From assembly GCF_024199845.1 (NCBI RefSeq), contig NZ_JANADO010000001.1, forward strand, positions 372,001-436,000: 64,000 nt of DNA. Direction: 5' to 3'. Positions 45,781 through 54,526 of this stretch are shown here, piece by piece. Numbering within the stretch: position 1 is the first letter of the stretch; every line of letters begins with the position of its first letter. The DNA comes from Bradyrhizobium sp. CCGB12. Lineage in GTDB: Bacteria > Pseudomonadota > Alphaproteobacteria > Rhizobiales > Xanthobacteraceae. A model generated the notes under the pieces. That model searched no databases and had not been told where the DNA came from. It was given only the letters and a program-made list of their open reading frames with translations. The position numbers and the translations under genes are program-made.

Positions 45781-46195
45781 GGAAATGGCCTCGCATCCCG
45801 AATTCTTCGGGTTCGGCGCGATGCCGCAGTCTTCTTGTCGGTTTTGCCTGCGCCACTAAAGCAGGTTTTGGCACTGGCAATTCCAGGCCTGCACGCCGAA
45901 GACGACCGATAAAAATTCTGACCTCTATGGGTATTACCAAGCCGGTGACAGCCTCAGACGAGACGCGTCGTCTCGACCTGACTGCAGCTTTCTTCTCAAT
46001 AAGTTGACGATTAGACTGCACAAAATGTAGCTTACTTTTGGTGGCGAGGCAAAGGGCCCGGAGCTAAGATCAAAGGCATAGAGTAGAGGCTGGTCTTCAG
46101 GGCCGCTCTCGACGCACAACTGGCGGGCTTGCTGGGGCTCACAGAGCTCTGATCGAGCGACCCCGCGAACAAGATCTTCTCGGAAGGAGCGGGTC
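45781..46195. other. 415-bp divergent intergenic region between two FecR-domain genes
   Basis: No gene is supported. A 7-bp perfect dyad CGAGACG-CGT-CGTCTCG lies at 45959-45975, and an AT-richer stretch near 45905-46050 includes TAAAAATTCTG. A GGAAGGAGCGGG Shine-Dalgarno precedes the FecR gene at 46196. It is the shared promoter region of the VCBS protein and the FecR/TPR pair. Confidence 0.45.
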
Positions 46196-46843
46196 ATGTG
46201 CAGGCATACGATCGCAGTATTGATGGCCGGTTTCGTTTGCGCATCGGCAAGTCTCGCTGCGCCCGCGCAGGCTCAACTAAATCCCGTGAAGCCCGTCCTT
46301 CGGGAAGCTGCGCCAAGTCCGATCGGGAAGGTCGTAGCCGCGACGGGTTCGGTCACGATCGAGCACACAGGTGCGGCCCTCGTGCAGGTGAACCTCCCCG
46401 ATCAAGCCGCTCAAGCCAAGGTCGGCGATGTCGTGTATCTCCGCGACGTGGTGCGAACCGAAGCGGATAGCCGGGTCAGCATCAATTTCAACGACGGTTC
46501 GTCGTTCAATCTGTCGAGCAATGCTCACATGACTTTGGACGAGTACGTGTACGAGCCGGCCGGCAAGTCCAACGCGGCATTTTTCAATCTGGCCAAGGGA
46601 ACTGCCACATTCGTAGCCGGTCAGGTCGCGAAGTCCGGCGACATGAAAGTTGATACGCCCGTTGCGACGATGGGGATCAGAGGCACCACGCCGCATATCG
46701 AAATGGCGGATGACGGCTCGGTCAAGTTTTCGACGCTCATCGAAGAGGGCAAGGCCAAACTGCTCAAGAAGCGCGCCGCCGCCACGGCGGGTCCGCAGGA
46801 ACAGGAGAGGGCTCCAAGATTGAACATCTGCCGAGGATGCTGA
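46196..46843 (+). CDS. exported FecR-domain protein
   Basis: The 215-aa precursor has a signal peptide ending in PAQAQL (residue ~27) and a FecR domain: SPIGKVVAATGSVTIEHTG, KVGDVVYLRDVVRTEADSR, INFNDGSSFNLSSNA, FVAGQVAKSGDMKVDTP. It is soluble and periplasmic, not the membrane-bound anti-sigma FecR. It ends with ICRGC, an odd di-Cys terminus. The FecR domain resembles residues 20-132 of the divergent VCBS protein. Confidence 0.88.
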   Translation: MCRHTIAVLMAGFVCASASLAAPAQAQLNPVKPVLREAAPSPIGKVVAATGSVTIEHTGAALVQVNLPDQAAQAKVGDVVYLRDVVRTEADSRVSINFNDGSSFNLSSNAHMTLDEYVYEPAGKSNAAFFNLAKGTATFVAGQVAKSGDMKVDTPVATMGIRGTTPHIEMADDGSVKFSTLIEEGKAKLLKKRAAATAGPQEQERAPRLNICRGC

Positions 46844-46864
46844 AAGCTTGGCACGGAGACGACC

Positions 46865-47710
46865 ATGAGGGCCGCCATCATCGGCAGCGTCGCACCCGTT
46901 CTCGCCTTGCTGTTGCTCGGATCGCTGGCGGCTGCCCAGCAGCCGCAGAAGAGCAGTCGGCTCAAGACGGTTGAGCAGTGCAACGGCGGGGACCGCATCC
47001 CGGCGCAAGCCCGGATCGCCGGCTGTACGGCGCTGATCAATTCGGGTGATGTCAGGCCGTCCGCGCTGGCCGTGGCCTACAACAATCGTGGCAACGCTTT
47101 TACCGCGACGGCGGAGTACGATCGTGCAATCAGCGATTTCGATCGCGCGATCGAAATCGCGCCAGACTACGTCAAGCCGCTGAACAATCGCGGCGTGGCC
47201 TATCTGAGGATGGGCGCGTATGACGACGCTATCAAGGCTTTCGGTGAGGCAATCCGGCGCGACCCAAGTTATGGCAGCGCCTTCGCCAATCGCGCTGCGG
47301 CCCATCTCAAATTGAAACAGTATGATCGGGCCCTGCTGGATTTCAACGAGGCCATCCGCCTCGATCCGAATTCGAGGTTGGCGAGAAGCGGACGGTGCTG
47401 GACCCGCGCGGTCAGCGGCGACTTCCAGGCCGGGCTCGACGACTGCGACAGTGCGATTCAGTTGGGGTCGAACGATGCCGCGACATACGATTCTCGTGCG
47501 CTGATCCATCTGAAGATGGGGCAATTCGCTGCGGCCATCGACGACTACAATTCGGCGTTGCGCTTGACGCCCAATCTGGCAAGCGCGCTCTACGGACGGG
47601 GGCTGGCCAAGCTCGGCCAGGGCGACAAGGCTGGCGACCGCGATGTCTCGGCAGCAAAGCTCATCGAGGCCAAGGTCGGCGCCGAGTTCGTGCGCTACGG
47701 CGTGCGTTGA
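46865..47710 (+). CDS. exported TPR repeat protein
   Basis: The 281-aa protein has a signal peptide (MRAAIIGSVAPVLALLLLG, cleavage near AAAQQP) and about five tetratricopeptide repeats, for example YNNRGNAFTATAEYDRAISD, NNRGVAYLRMGAYDDAIKAF and NRAAAHLKLKQYDRALLDF. It starts 21 bp after the FecR gene, so the two are likely cotranscribed. It may serve as a scaffold for the exported FecR/VCBS proteins. The 3' end is 3 bp from the convergent dehydrogenase gene. Confidence 0.88.
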   Translation: MRAAIIGSVAPVLALLLLGSLAAAQQPQKSSRLKTVEQCNGGDRIPAQARIAGCTALINSGDVRPSALAVAYNNRGNAFTATAEYDRAISDFDRAIEIAPDYVKPLNNRGVAYLRMGAYDDAIKAFGEAIRRDPSYGSAFANRAAAHLKLKQYDRALLDFNEAIRLDPNSRLARSGRCWTRAVSGDFQAGLDDCDSAIQLGSNDAATYDSRALIHLKMGQFAAAIDDYNSALRLTPNLASALYGRGLAKLGQGDKAGDRDVSAAKLIEAKVGAEFVRYGVR

Positions 47711-47713
47711 CGT

Positions 47714-48787
47714 CTAAATATTCGAGCTCTGGATCGCGTCGATCACGGCATCCGTCACTTCCTTCGTCGTCGCCTTGCCGCCGACATCGGGCGTCAGCAC
47801 GCCGGCTGCGCAGACGCGCTCGACCGCCGACATCAACCTGACAGCTGCGTCCTTCTCGCCGAGATGCTCGAGCATCTGCGCGCCGGTCCAGAAGGTTGCG
47901 ACCGGGTTGGCTATGCCCTTGCCGGTGATGTCGAAGGCCGAGCCGTGGATCGGCTCGAACATCGAGGGGAAGCGTCGTTGCGGATCAATGTTGCCGGTCG
48001 GCGCCACGCCGAGGCTCCCCGCAAGCGCGCCGGCGAGATCGGAGAGGATGTCGGCATGGAGATTGGTCGCCACGATCGTGTCGAGGCTCCTCGGATGCAG
48101 CGTCATGCGCACCGTCATGGCGTCTACCAGCATCTTGTCCCAGCTGACGTCGGGGAATTCCGCCGCGACTTCGGCTGCGATCTCGTCCCACATCACCATG
48201 CCATGGCGCTGCGCATTTGACTTGGTCACGACCGTCAGCAGCTTGCGCGGGCGCGACTGCGCGAGCTGGAACGCATAACGCATGATCCGGGTGACGCCGA
48301 CGCGGGTGAAGACGGCGACTTCCGTACCGACCTCCTCCGGCAGGCCCTTGTGGGCGCGGCCGCCCATGCCGGCGTATTCGCCTTCCGAGTTCTCGCGCAC
48401 GATGACCCAGTCGAGATCGCCGACGCCGACATTGCGCAGCGGCGAGGCCACGCCCGGCAGGATCTTTGTCGGCCGCACATTGGCGTATTGGTCAAAGCCC
48501 TGGCAGATCGGCAGCCGCAGGCCCCACAGCGTGATGTGGTCGGGCACGTCGGGCGCGCCGACGGCGCCGAAATAGATCGCGTCGAACTTTTTAAGTTCAC
48601 TGAGACCGTCCGCCGGCATCATCACGCCGTGCTTCTTGTAGTAGTCCGAGCCCCAGTCGAACGTCGTGACGTTGAAGGCGATGTCGCCGCTGCGTTTTGC
48701 GAGAGCCTCCATCACGCGGACACCGGCCGAGATGACTTCGGGGCCGATGCCGTCGGCGGGAATGGCGGCGATCGAATGGGTGCGCAT
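47714..48787 (-). CDS. tartrate/D-malate dehydrogenase (isocitrate/isopropylmalate dehydrogenase family)
   Basis: A 357-aa NAD+-dependent beta-decarboxylating dehydrogenase. Motifs: IPADGIGPEVISAG, VRENSEGEYAGMG (substrate Arg-Glu), VTKSNAQRHG (catalytic Lys), VDAMTVRM (metal Asp) and GSAFDITGKGIANP. The start MRTHSIAAIP at 48787 is preferred to 48820. Annotations of close relatives vary between tartrate dehydrogenase/decarboxylase (ttuC) and D-malate dehydrogenase (dmlA); sequence alone does not decide. Divergent LysR regulator. Confidence 0.9.
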   Translation of the reverse strand: MRTHSIAAIPADGIGPEVISAGVRVMEALAKRSGDIAFNVTTFDWGSDYYKKHGVMMPADGLSELKKFDAIYFGAVGAPDVPDHITLWGLRLPICQGFDQYANVRPTKILPGVASPLRNVGVGDLDWVIVRENSEGEYAGMGGRAHKGLPEEVGTEVAVFTRVGVTRIMRYAFQLAQSRPRKLLTVVTKSNAQRHGMVMWDEIAAEVAAEFPDVSWDKMLVDAMTVRMTLHPRSLDTIVATNLHADILSDLAGALAGSLGVAPTGNIDPQRRFPSMFEPIHGSAFDITGKGIANPVATFWTGAQMLEHLGEKDAAVRLMSAVERVCAAGVLTPDVGGKATTKEVTDAVIDAIQSSNI

Positions 48788-49018
48788 GGGAGGGCTCCGT
48801 TTGAGGGATTGCGCCGGCACATCTGGCGGTCTGCGTCATCGAGGAATCTAGATGGGAATGCAGGGCATATTCAATTGGCGCTGGTTTATACAAAAAAATG
48901 ATATAATCGTAGTCGGGTGAGACGCAGGTCAATCGCATGCGGGGTGGGCGTTTGGTTGCCCTGAAGCTTCCTTCGCGTCATGGCCGGGCTGGCGTAGGGC
49001 GGGACCATAGGATCCGGA

Positions 49019-49936
49019 ATGGAATTGCATCAGCTCCGATGCTTCGTGGCGGCGGCCGAGCAGTTGCATTTCGGGCGCGCGGCGCAGCATCTCCAGATGC
49101 TGCCGTCCGCACTCGGTCGCCAGATCAGGTTGCTGGAGGAGGACCTGGGGACGCGGCTGTTCGCGCGGACGACGCGTGCGGTGTCGCTCACCGAGGACGG
49201 CGCGACGTTGCTGCGCGATGCCCGTGCGATCCTGGCTCGGGTGGAGGCGGTCGAGAGCAATCTGCGTAATCGCCCGCGCGCAGGCGCCGCGCGGCGGCTC
49301 CGGGTTGGGGCCGTCGACAGCGCCGCGGCCGGATTGCTGCCGCCGCTGCTCCGCGATTTTCGCGCTAGGCATCCGGACATCGCGGTGCAGCTCCTGGAGG
49401 ACAAGACCGTCCGGCTGCTGCCCAGGATTTTGACCGGTGCGCTCGATCTCGCCTTCGTTCGCCCGCCCGCCAGTGCGGACAAGCGGCTCGAATTCCGCGA
49501 TCTGCTCCAGGAGACGGCGATCGTGGCATTCCCGCAGCGGCATGCGCTGGCCAAGAGAACGTCGATCGGGCTGACCGATATCGCCGAGGAGGCGATGCTG
49601 GTGCCCGACCGCCGCTCGCGCCCGCACAGTCATGATCTCACGGTCAAGCTGTTCGAACAGGCCGGATTGACGCCGCGCATCGTACAGGTCGCGGATGAGA
49701 AGCAAACCATCCTCAACCTGGTGGCAACCCGGCTCGGCGCTGCGATCGTGCCGCGCTGGACCGCGCGGATGGCGGTGTCGGGCGTGCGCTTCGTGCCGCT
49801 CAGATTGAAGCAGCGTGGTCCCGCCGGCCGGCTGCCGCTTGCCGCCGCATGGCTGCGCGGCTCGCGCGATCCGGCCCGTGACGCCATGCTGGCGGTGCTC
49901 GAGGCGCACCTGCGCAGCTATGCGCGGGGGGCGTGA
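49019..49936 (+). CDS. LysR family transcriptional regulator
   Basis: The 305-aa protein has the LysR helix-turn-helix at the N-terminus (LHQLRCFVAAAEQLHFGRAA, LGRQIRLLEEDLGTRLFART), followed by the effector domain (PPLLRDFRARHPDIAVQLLED). It is divergent from the dehydrogenase, the normal position for its regulator, and is 37 bp before the aspartate dehydrogenase gene. Confidence 0.95.
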   Translation: MELHQLRCFVAAAEQLHFGRAAQHLQMLPSALGRQIRLLEEDLGTRLFARTTRAVSLTEDGATLLRDARAILARVEAVESNLRNRPRAGAARRLRVGAVDSAAAGLLPPLLRDFRARHPDIAVQLLEDKTVRLLPRILTGALDLAFVRPPASADKRLEFRDLLQETAIVAFPQRHALAKRTSIGLTDIAEEAMLVPDRRSRPHSHDLTVKLFEQAGLTPRIVQVADEKQTILNLVATRLGAAIVPRWTARMAVSGVRFVPLRLKQRGPAGRLPLAAAWLRGSRDPARDAMLAVLEAHLRSYARGA

Positions 49937-49973
49937 GGGGCTATGACGGAAGCCCGGATCAAGGGTGGGTGTG

Positions 49974-50798
49974 ATGATTGAACAGAATGCGTCGAGCGGG
50001 TTGCGGGTTGCCATCGCCGGACTGGGCTCGATCGGGACCAAGATCGCCACTGCGCTCGACCAGGGCATCGAAGGACTGACGCTGTCTGCGGTGGCCGTGC
50101 GCGATCCCGCAAAGCACCAAGCCTTCATCCGCGGCCTGCGCCGCCCGCCGCAAGTTTTGCCGATCGATCAGCTCGGCGATGCCGCCGATATCGTCGTCGA
50201 ATGCGCGCCCAGCAGCCAGCTGCGCGCGATCGTCGAACCCGCGGTGAGGCGCGGCAGGGCCGCGGTCGTGGTCAGCGTCGGCGGGCTGCTCGACAATTTC
50301 GATCTCGTCGATCTCGCTCGCGCCAATGGCGGCCGCATCATCGTGCCGACGGGCGCGCTGATCGGGCTCGATGCCGTCAACGCCGCCGCGGTCGGCACCA
50401 TTCATTCCGTGACGATGGTGACGCGCAAGCCTATCGACGGCTTGAAGGGCGCGCCGTTCATCGTTCAGAACAATATCGACATCGATAATCTGCGCGAGCC
50501 GCTCAAGCTATTCGAGGGCTCCGCGCGCGAAGCCGCAAAGGGGTTTCCGGCGAACGTCAATGTCGCTGTTGCGCTGTCGCTGGCGGGCATCGGGCCCGAT
50601 CGCACCCAGATGCAGGTTTGGGCCGACCCCACGGTGACGCGCAATGTTCATCGCATCGAGGTCGAAGCGGATTCGGCGCGGTTCTCGATGGGCATCGAGA
50701 ACATTCCGTCCGAGAATCCCAAGACCGGGATGATCACGGCGCTGTCCGTGATCGCGCTGCTGCGCAAGCAGCGCGCCACGCTGTGTGTCGGGACGTAG
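49974..50798 (+). CDS. nadX: aspartate dehydrogenase (NadX type)
   Basis: The 274-aa protein (from ATG 49974; GTG 49965 would add three residues) has the Rossmann loop VAIAGLGSIGTKIA near residue 15 and the family phrases VECAPSSQLRAIV, PTGALIGLDAVNAAA and FPANVNVAVALSLAGIG. It oxidises L-aspartate to iminoaspartate, a possible NAD synthesis entry. No nadA/nadC genes are adjacent, so a catabolic role is equally possible. Likely cotranscribed with the LysR gene. Confidence 0.88.
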   Translation: MIEQNASSGLRVAIAGLGSIGTKIATALDQGIEGLTLSAVAVRDPAKHQAFIRGLRRPPQVLPIDQLGDAADIVVECAPSSQLRAIVEPAVRRGRAAVVVSVGGLLDNFDLVDLARANGGRIIVPTGALIGLDAVNAAAVGTIHSVTMVTRKPIDGLKGAPFIVQNNIDIDNLREPLKLFEGSAREAAKGFPANVNVAVALSLAGIGPDRTQMQVWADPTVTRNVHRIEVEADSARFSMGIENIPSENPKTGMITALSVIALLRKQRATLCVGT

Positions 50799-50799
50799 A

Positions 50800-50844
50800 G
50801 CATGATCCGGAAAAGTGTGAAGCGGTTTTCCGAACAGATCATGC
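50800..50844. repeat. palindromic extragenic repeat, family H copy 2
   Basis: GCATGATCCGGAAAAGTGTG...CGGTTTTCCGAACAGATCATGC lies between convergent nadX and the sugar dehydrogenase gene. It repeats the core of 39333-39376 with both ends complete. Confidence 0.88.
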
Positions 50845-50860
50845 AAAAAAGATAAAGTTC

Positions 50861-52165
50861 TTACGCGCCGGTCACGCGCCAGATCACGTTGCCGACGTCG
50901 TCGGCCATCAGCAGCGACTTCTTGTCGGGGCCGATCACGACGCCAACCGGGCGGCCGTAGGATTCGTTCTCGTCCGGGGACAGGAAGCCCGACAGGATGT
51001 CGCGACCGGGGCCCGAGGGCTTGCCGTTCTCGAACGGGATGAACACCAGTTTGTAGCCGGACAGCTTGCTGCGATTCCACGAGCCATGCTGGCCGATCAC
51101 CATGCCGTCGGGGAAGCCGGGCAGGGTGCCCGCGGGCATCCAGCACAGGCCGAGCGAGGCGGTGTGGCCGCCGAGCGCGTAGTCCGGTTGAAGCGCCTTG
51201 GCGACCATCGCCGGATCCTGCGGCACGCGGTCGTCCACCGTCTTGCCCCAGTAGCAATAGGGCCAGCCATAGAAACCGCCGTCACGCACCGAGGTGAGAT
51301 AGTCGGGCGGCGTCTCGTCGCCGAGGCCGTCGCGCTCGTTGACGACGGTCCAGAGTACGCCGGTGTTCGGCTCCCAGGCCAAACCAACCGGATTGCGCAG
51401 GCCGGCGCCAAAAATGCGGTGCGTGCCGGCGGCGAGATCGAGTTCGTAGACCGCGGCGCGGCCTTCCTCGACCTCCATCCCCATTTCAGCGATGTTGCTG
51501 AGCGAGCCGACGCCGGCATAGAGCTTCTTGCCGTCGGAGCTTGCGAGCAGGCTGCGCGTCCAGTGGCCGCTCGGCTTGAACGTGGTGAGCCGCTTGCCCG
51601 GTGCGGTGATGCGGTCGGCGTTTGCGACGTAAGGAAACGCCATCACGCCGTCGGTATTGCCGACGTAGAAGGTATCGCCGACCAGGGCCATGCCGAACGG
51701 CTGGTTGAGGTTCTCCATGAAGGCGCCGCGAACCTCGGCAACGCCGTCGCCGTCCCTGTCGCGCAGCAGCGTGATGCGGTTGGCGGATACTCCGAGCGCC
51801 GCCGCGCGCCGCATCGTCGCCTGCATGGCGTAGTGAAACACGTTGCGCGGGGGCCCCGCGATCTGCGTTGCCTCTGCGATCAGCACATCGCCATTCGGCA
51901 GCACCTCGATCCAGCGCGGATGGTCGAGGCCGGTCGCGAACGCGTTGACCTTGAGCCCGGGCGCGACGGTCGGCTTGTGGCCCTCGCTCCAGCCGCGCGC
52001 GGTCGGCATCTTCAGCGTCGGGATCGCGCCTTGCGGCTTGGCCTCGGGAATGGCGGGCGCCTGGCCCCAGGCCGGCGCGGGCTCGGTGCCCGTTACCTTG
52101 CGCCATTGCAGCGCGATGCCGCCGATGAACGCGACGAACTGCGCGAAGATGCTCGAAAAAGTCAT
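50861..52165 (-). CDS. PQQ-dependent sugar dehydrogenase-like protein (sorbosone dehydrogenase family)
   Basis: A 434-aa beta-propeller protein. Family phrases include LDHPRWIEVLPNGDVLIAEA, NRITLLRDRDGDGVAEVR, LNQPFGMALVGD, GLRNPVGLAWEPNTG, NERDGLGDETPPDY and HGSWNRSKLSGYKLVFIPF. The start MTFSSIFAQF at 52165 gives one N-terminal hydrophobic segment that anchors or exports it. It may oxidise sugars or aldehydes in the periplasm with PQQ. Confidence 0.88.
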   Translation of the reverse strand: MTFSSIFAQFVAFIGGIALQWRKVTGTEPAPAWGQAPAIPEAKPQGAIPTLKMPTARGWSEGHKPTVAPGLKVNAFATGLDHPRWIEVLPNGDVLIAEATQIAGPPRNVFHYAMQATMRRAAALGVSANRITLLRDRDGDGVAEVRGAFMENLNQPFGMALVGDTFYVGNTDGVMAFPYVANADRITAPGKRLTTFKPSGHWTRSLLASSDGKKLYAGVGSLSNIAEMGMEVEEGRAAVYELDLAAGTHRIFGAGLRNPVGLAWEPNTGVLWTVVNERDGLGDETPPDYLTSVRDGGFYGWPYCYWGKTVDDRVPQDPAMVAKALQPDYALGGHTASLGLCWMPAGTLPGFPDGMVIGQHGSWNRSKLSGYKLVFIPFENGKPSGPGRDILSGFLSPDENESYGRPVGVVIGPDKKSLLMADDVGNVIWRVTGA

Positions 52166-52308
52166 GAGAAAGCCCCTGTGTGCGCGCGCATCCAACTGGC
52201 TGACGGGGCAGACGTCAACCTGTGCGGTGCATCGCCAGGGTCTATTCCCGTGGAATGGCAGCCGACCGAATTTGCATGGGACGATCGCCGACGGGCTTTG
52301 CCCGGAGA

Positions 52309-52518
52309 TCAACGGCCGACTTGCCGCTCGAGCCGCCGTGCCGCGCGAAAATCATCGAGATGATGGATGTTCGGCGCAAGCGCGGCTTCCTTGGACAGGA
52401 GGTGATAGACCCGCGCCACCGTGCGCTGCTTTTGCTTCGGCCGACCGGGTGGCAGCGTCCGCGCCTTGCGGACGGCGGCAATCGCGTGCTCGCGAAAATA
52501 ATCGTAGGCGTCCGACAT
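52309..52518 (-). CDS. small hypothetical protein, 69 aa
   Basis: Starts MSDAYDYFREHAIAAVRK at ATG 52518; the longer open frame upstream is repeat sequence. It is basic (PPGRPKQKQRTVARV) and ends LDDFRAARRLERQVGR. The family is not recognised. Size and codon use are compatible with a real gene, but there is no direct evidence. Confidence 0.55.
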   Translation of the reverse strand: MSDAYDYFREHAIAAVRKARTLPPGRPKQKQRTVARVYHLLSKEAALAPNIHHLDDFRAARRLERQVGR

Positions 52519-52614
52519 GGCCCGATGCTCTGCGGGGAGTTGCAGGTGTCGAGGGGGTAACGGGCAAGCGGAGGGGCGGTTCCTGGCGAAAGTTCCGAGC
52601 TCCCCATCCGACAC

Positions 52615-52761
52615 CGTCATCCTGAGGCGCGACTGGCGCGATGCGTTGCATCGCGCCGGGAGCCTCGAAGGATGAGCGGCCCGGCTACATTCCGGCCGTG
52701 CATCCTTCGAGGCTCGGCTCGCGATGCATCGCATCGCAAACCTCGCACCTCAGGATGACGG
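52615..52761. repeat. palindromic extragenic repeat, family I (GTCATCCTGAGG...CCTCAGGATGAC)
   Basis: A long dyad of about 147 bp: GTCATCCTGAGGCGCGA...GCATCGCGCCGGGAGCCTCGAAGGATG pairs with GCATCCTTCGAGGCTCGG...GCACCTCAGGATGACG. It fills most of the gap between the small gene and the methyltransferase-like gene. Confidence 0.85.
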
Positions 52762-52810
52762 GATGAGCAGTAACGTTGTTCAGAAAAAGCGGTAAGGCAG
52801 GCGTTCGCCT

Positions 52811-53437
52811 TCACCGCGGCGACAGGAACGGGATGATCATCGGCACGCGGCGGCAATAGGCGCCGTAGGCATCTTCGCCGAGTTCCTTAGACAAGAACAC
52901 CTCTTCCATCCGACCCTTTTGCCACATGCCGAGCGAGATCAGGATGGCGCCGAGGATCGCAGTCACTGTGCCGACCGCTATGCCGGTCGCGAGCATGCCC
53001 GCGATCAGGCCGGTGTAGATCGGGTGGCGCACGATGCCGTAGGGACCCGTGTCGACGACCCGGTGGTCTTCCTTGTGGGTGATGGTGTTGGACCAGAACT
53101 TGCCGAGATGCAGCCGTCCCCACCAGGTGAACGAGATGCCGGCCAGCACGATCAGCGCCACGATGTAGACGCCGGTATTGCTGAACACCCAGAGCGGCTT
53201 TTCACCCAGCACTTCCGCGGTCCACGGCGTGAACAGTATGCCGCCGACCAGGATCGGGATGCGATAGCGGCCGGATTCCAGCGTCATCACCTGCTTCTGG
53301 GTGCGGCCCTGCCAGAACGAGGCGCCGACCCAGCTGGCGAGCCAGGCGAGCCAGATCAGGGCGAGCAGTTGGGTCGGCCAGGTCGTGGTCCAGCCACCCC
53401 AGGCGACAGAGAGAAGCTTGCTGAAATCGAAGGACAT
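52811..53437 (-). CDS. isoprenylcysteine carboxyl methyltransferase-like membrane protein
   Basis: The 208-aa integral membrane protein has about five hydrophobic segments and the ICMT-family C-terminal motif: DHRVVDTGPYGIVRHPIYTG (SAM-binding RHP) followed by EEVFLSKELGEDAYGAYCRRV. Bacterial members methylate small lipid or amine substrates; the exact substrate is unknown. It is the last of three same-strand genes with gaps of 27 and 30 bp, suggesting an operon. Confidence 0.88.
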   Translation of the reverse strand: MSFDFSKLLSVAWGGWTTTWPTQLLALIWLAWLASWVGASFWQGRTQKQVMTLESGRYRIPILVGGILFTPWTAEVLGEKPLWVFSNTGVYIVALIVLAGISFTWWGRLHLGKFWSNTITHKEDHRVVDTGPYGIVRHPIYTGLIAGMLATGIAVGTVTAILGAILISLGMWQKGRMEEVFLSKELGEDAYGAYCRRVPMIIPFLSPR

Positions 53438-53464
53438 GAAGGTTCTTTGCGTTGGGCGGAGAGC

Positions 53465-54496
53465 TCAGCTCGCGCGCGAAGAGAGCGCGTGATGCTCGAT
53501 GGTGCCGGAGACCGGCTGGCCGTTACGTGCGAGCAGATGGGTGATGGTTTCGCGCAGCACCGGCTCGATCGGACGCGGCGAATAGCCGAGCTCGGTGCGC
53601 GCCTTGCCGATCGAGAGGTCGCTCGCGGCCAGCGCAATGCGCACGCCCTCGGCGGTGCCGTTCGGCGCCCGGTGGGTGATGTGATCGGCGATTGATTCGA
53701 GCATGATCGCGGAGAGCTCGGCGATCCTGCCGGGCACGACGACCGGAAACTGCCGTCGGCCGCTCATCGCCGACATCATCCGCAGGATGCGGCCGAGCGG
53801 GACGCAGTCGCCGCCGAGAATGTAGCGTTGGCCGAGACGGCCACGCTCCATGGTCAGCACGAGGCCCATGGCGACGTCGCGGACGTCGACGAGGTTGACC
53901 AGGAAGTTGAGATGCGGCTGCACCTTCTTCTGGAGGAAGTACCAGAGCATCGCGGTCGGCGGCGTCAGATTGTGGTCGGCGGCGCCGATCGGCATGGTCG
54001 GCGTGCCGATCACGAGCGGAAAGCCGCTGGCCGCGGCCTTCGCGGCGCAGTGCTCGGCGAGCGACTTCGAGCGCGTATAGCCGCCGGGCATCGCGTCGGC
54101 CGGTTGCAGCGCCTCTTCCGCGGGAACACCGTTGAGGTCGGTGTAGGGAAACAGGATCGATTCCGTCGAACAGTGCAGGAAGCGCGACACGCCGCGCTTC
54201 ATTGCGGCCGCGAGCACGATTTCGGTGCCGCGGCAATTGACGTCGTGAAAGTCCTGCTTGTTGGCGACCCACATTCCGGGCAGGCCGGCGAGGTGATAGA
54301 CCTGATCGACGCCGCCCAGCGCGGTGTCGACCACATCGCGGTCCAGCACCGAGCCATGGGCATATTCAACGTCGGCGTTCTCCGCAGCCGGCGGACGAAC
54401 ATCGAGAACGCGCACCCGCTGCCCACTGGCGCGGAGCGCTTCTACGAGATGATGTCCGATGAAGCCGCTGCCACCGGTAACCAGTACGAGAGCCAT
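53465..54496 (-). CDS. NAD-dependent epimerase/dehydratase (extended SDR, dihydroflavonol reductase-like)
   Basis: The 343-aa protein has the Rossmann motif VTGGSGFIGHHLVEAL at the N-terminus, VYHLAGLPG, CSTESILFP and the catalytic YTRSKSLAEH (YxxxK). The central part and C-terminal RPIEPVLRETITHL are like sterol/flavonoid-type reductases. Its neighbours (membrane fatty-acid-linked proteins) suggest a lipid or hopanoid-like substrate, but this is inference. Confidence 0.85.
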   Translation of the reverse strand: MALVLVTGGSGFIGHHLVEALRASGQRVRVLDVRPPAAENADVEYAHGSVLDRDVVDTALGGVDQVYHLAGLPGMWVANKQDFHDVNCRGTEIVLAAAMKRGVSRFLHCSTESILFPYTDLNGVPAEEALQPADAMPGGYTRSKSLAEHCAAKAAASGFPLVIGTPTMPIGAADHNLTPPTAMLWYFLQKKVQPHLNFLVNLVDVRDVAMGLVLTMERGRLGQRYILGGDCVPLGRILRMMSAMSGRRQFPVVVPGRIAELSAIMLESIADHITHRAPNGTAEGVRIALAASDLSIGKARTELGYSPRPIEPVLRETITHLLARNGQPVSGTIEHHALSSRAS

Positions 54497-54526
54497 GAAG
54501 ACGGTTTGCTGTTTCGCTTCTGGAAG

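Noticed and set aside
50800..50844. Rho-independent terminator after nadX
   Set aside because: The hairpin is followed by an A-run, not a T-run on the plus strand, and it matches repeat family H at 39333-39376.
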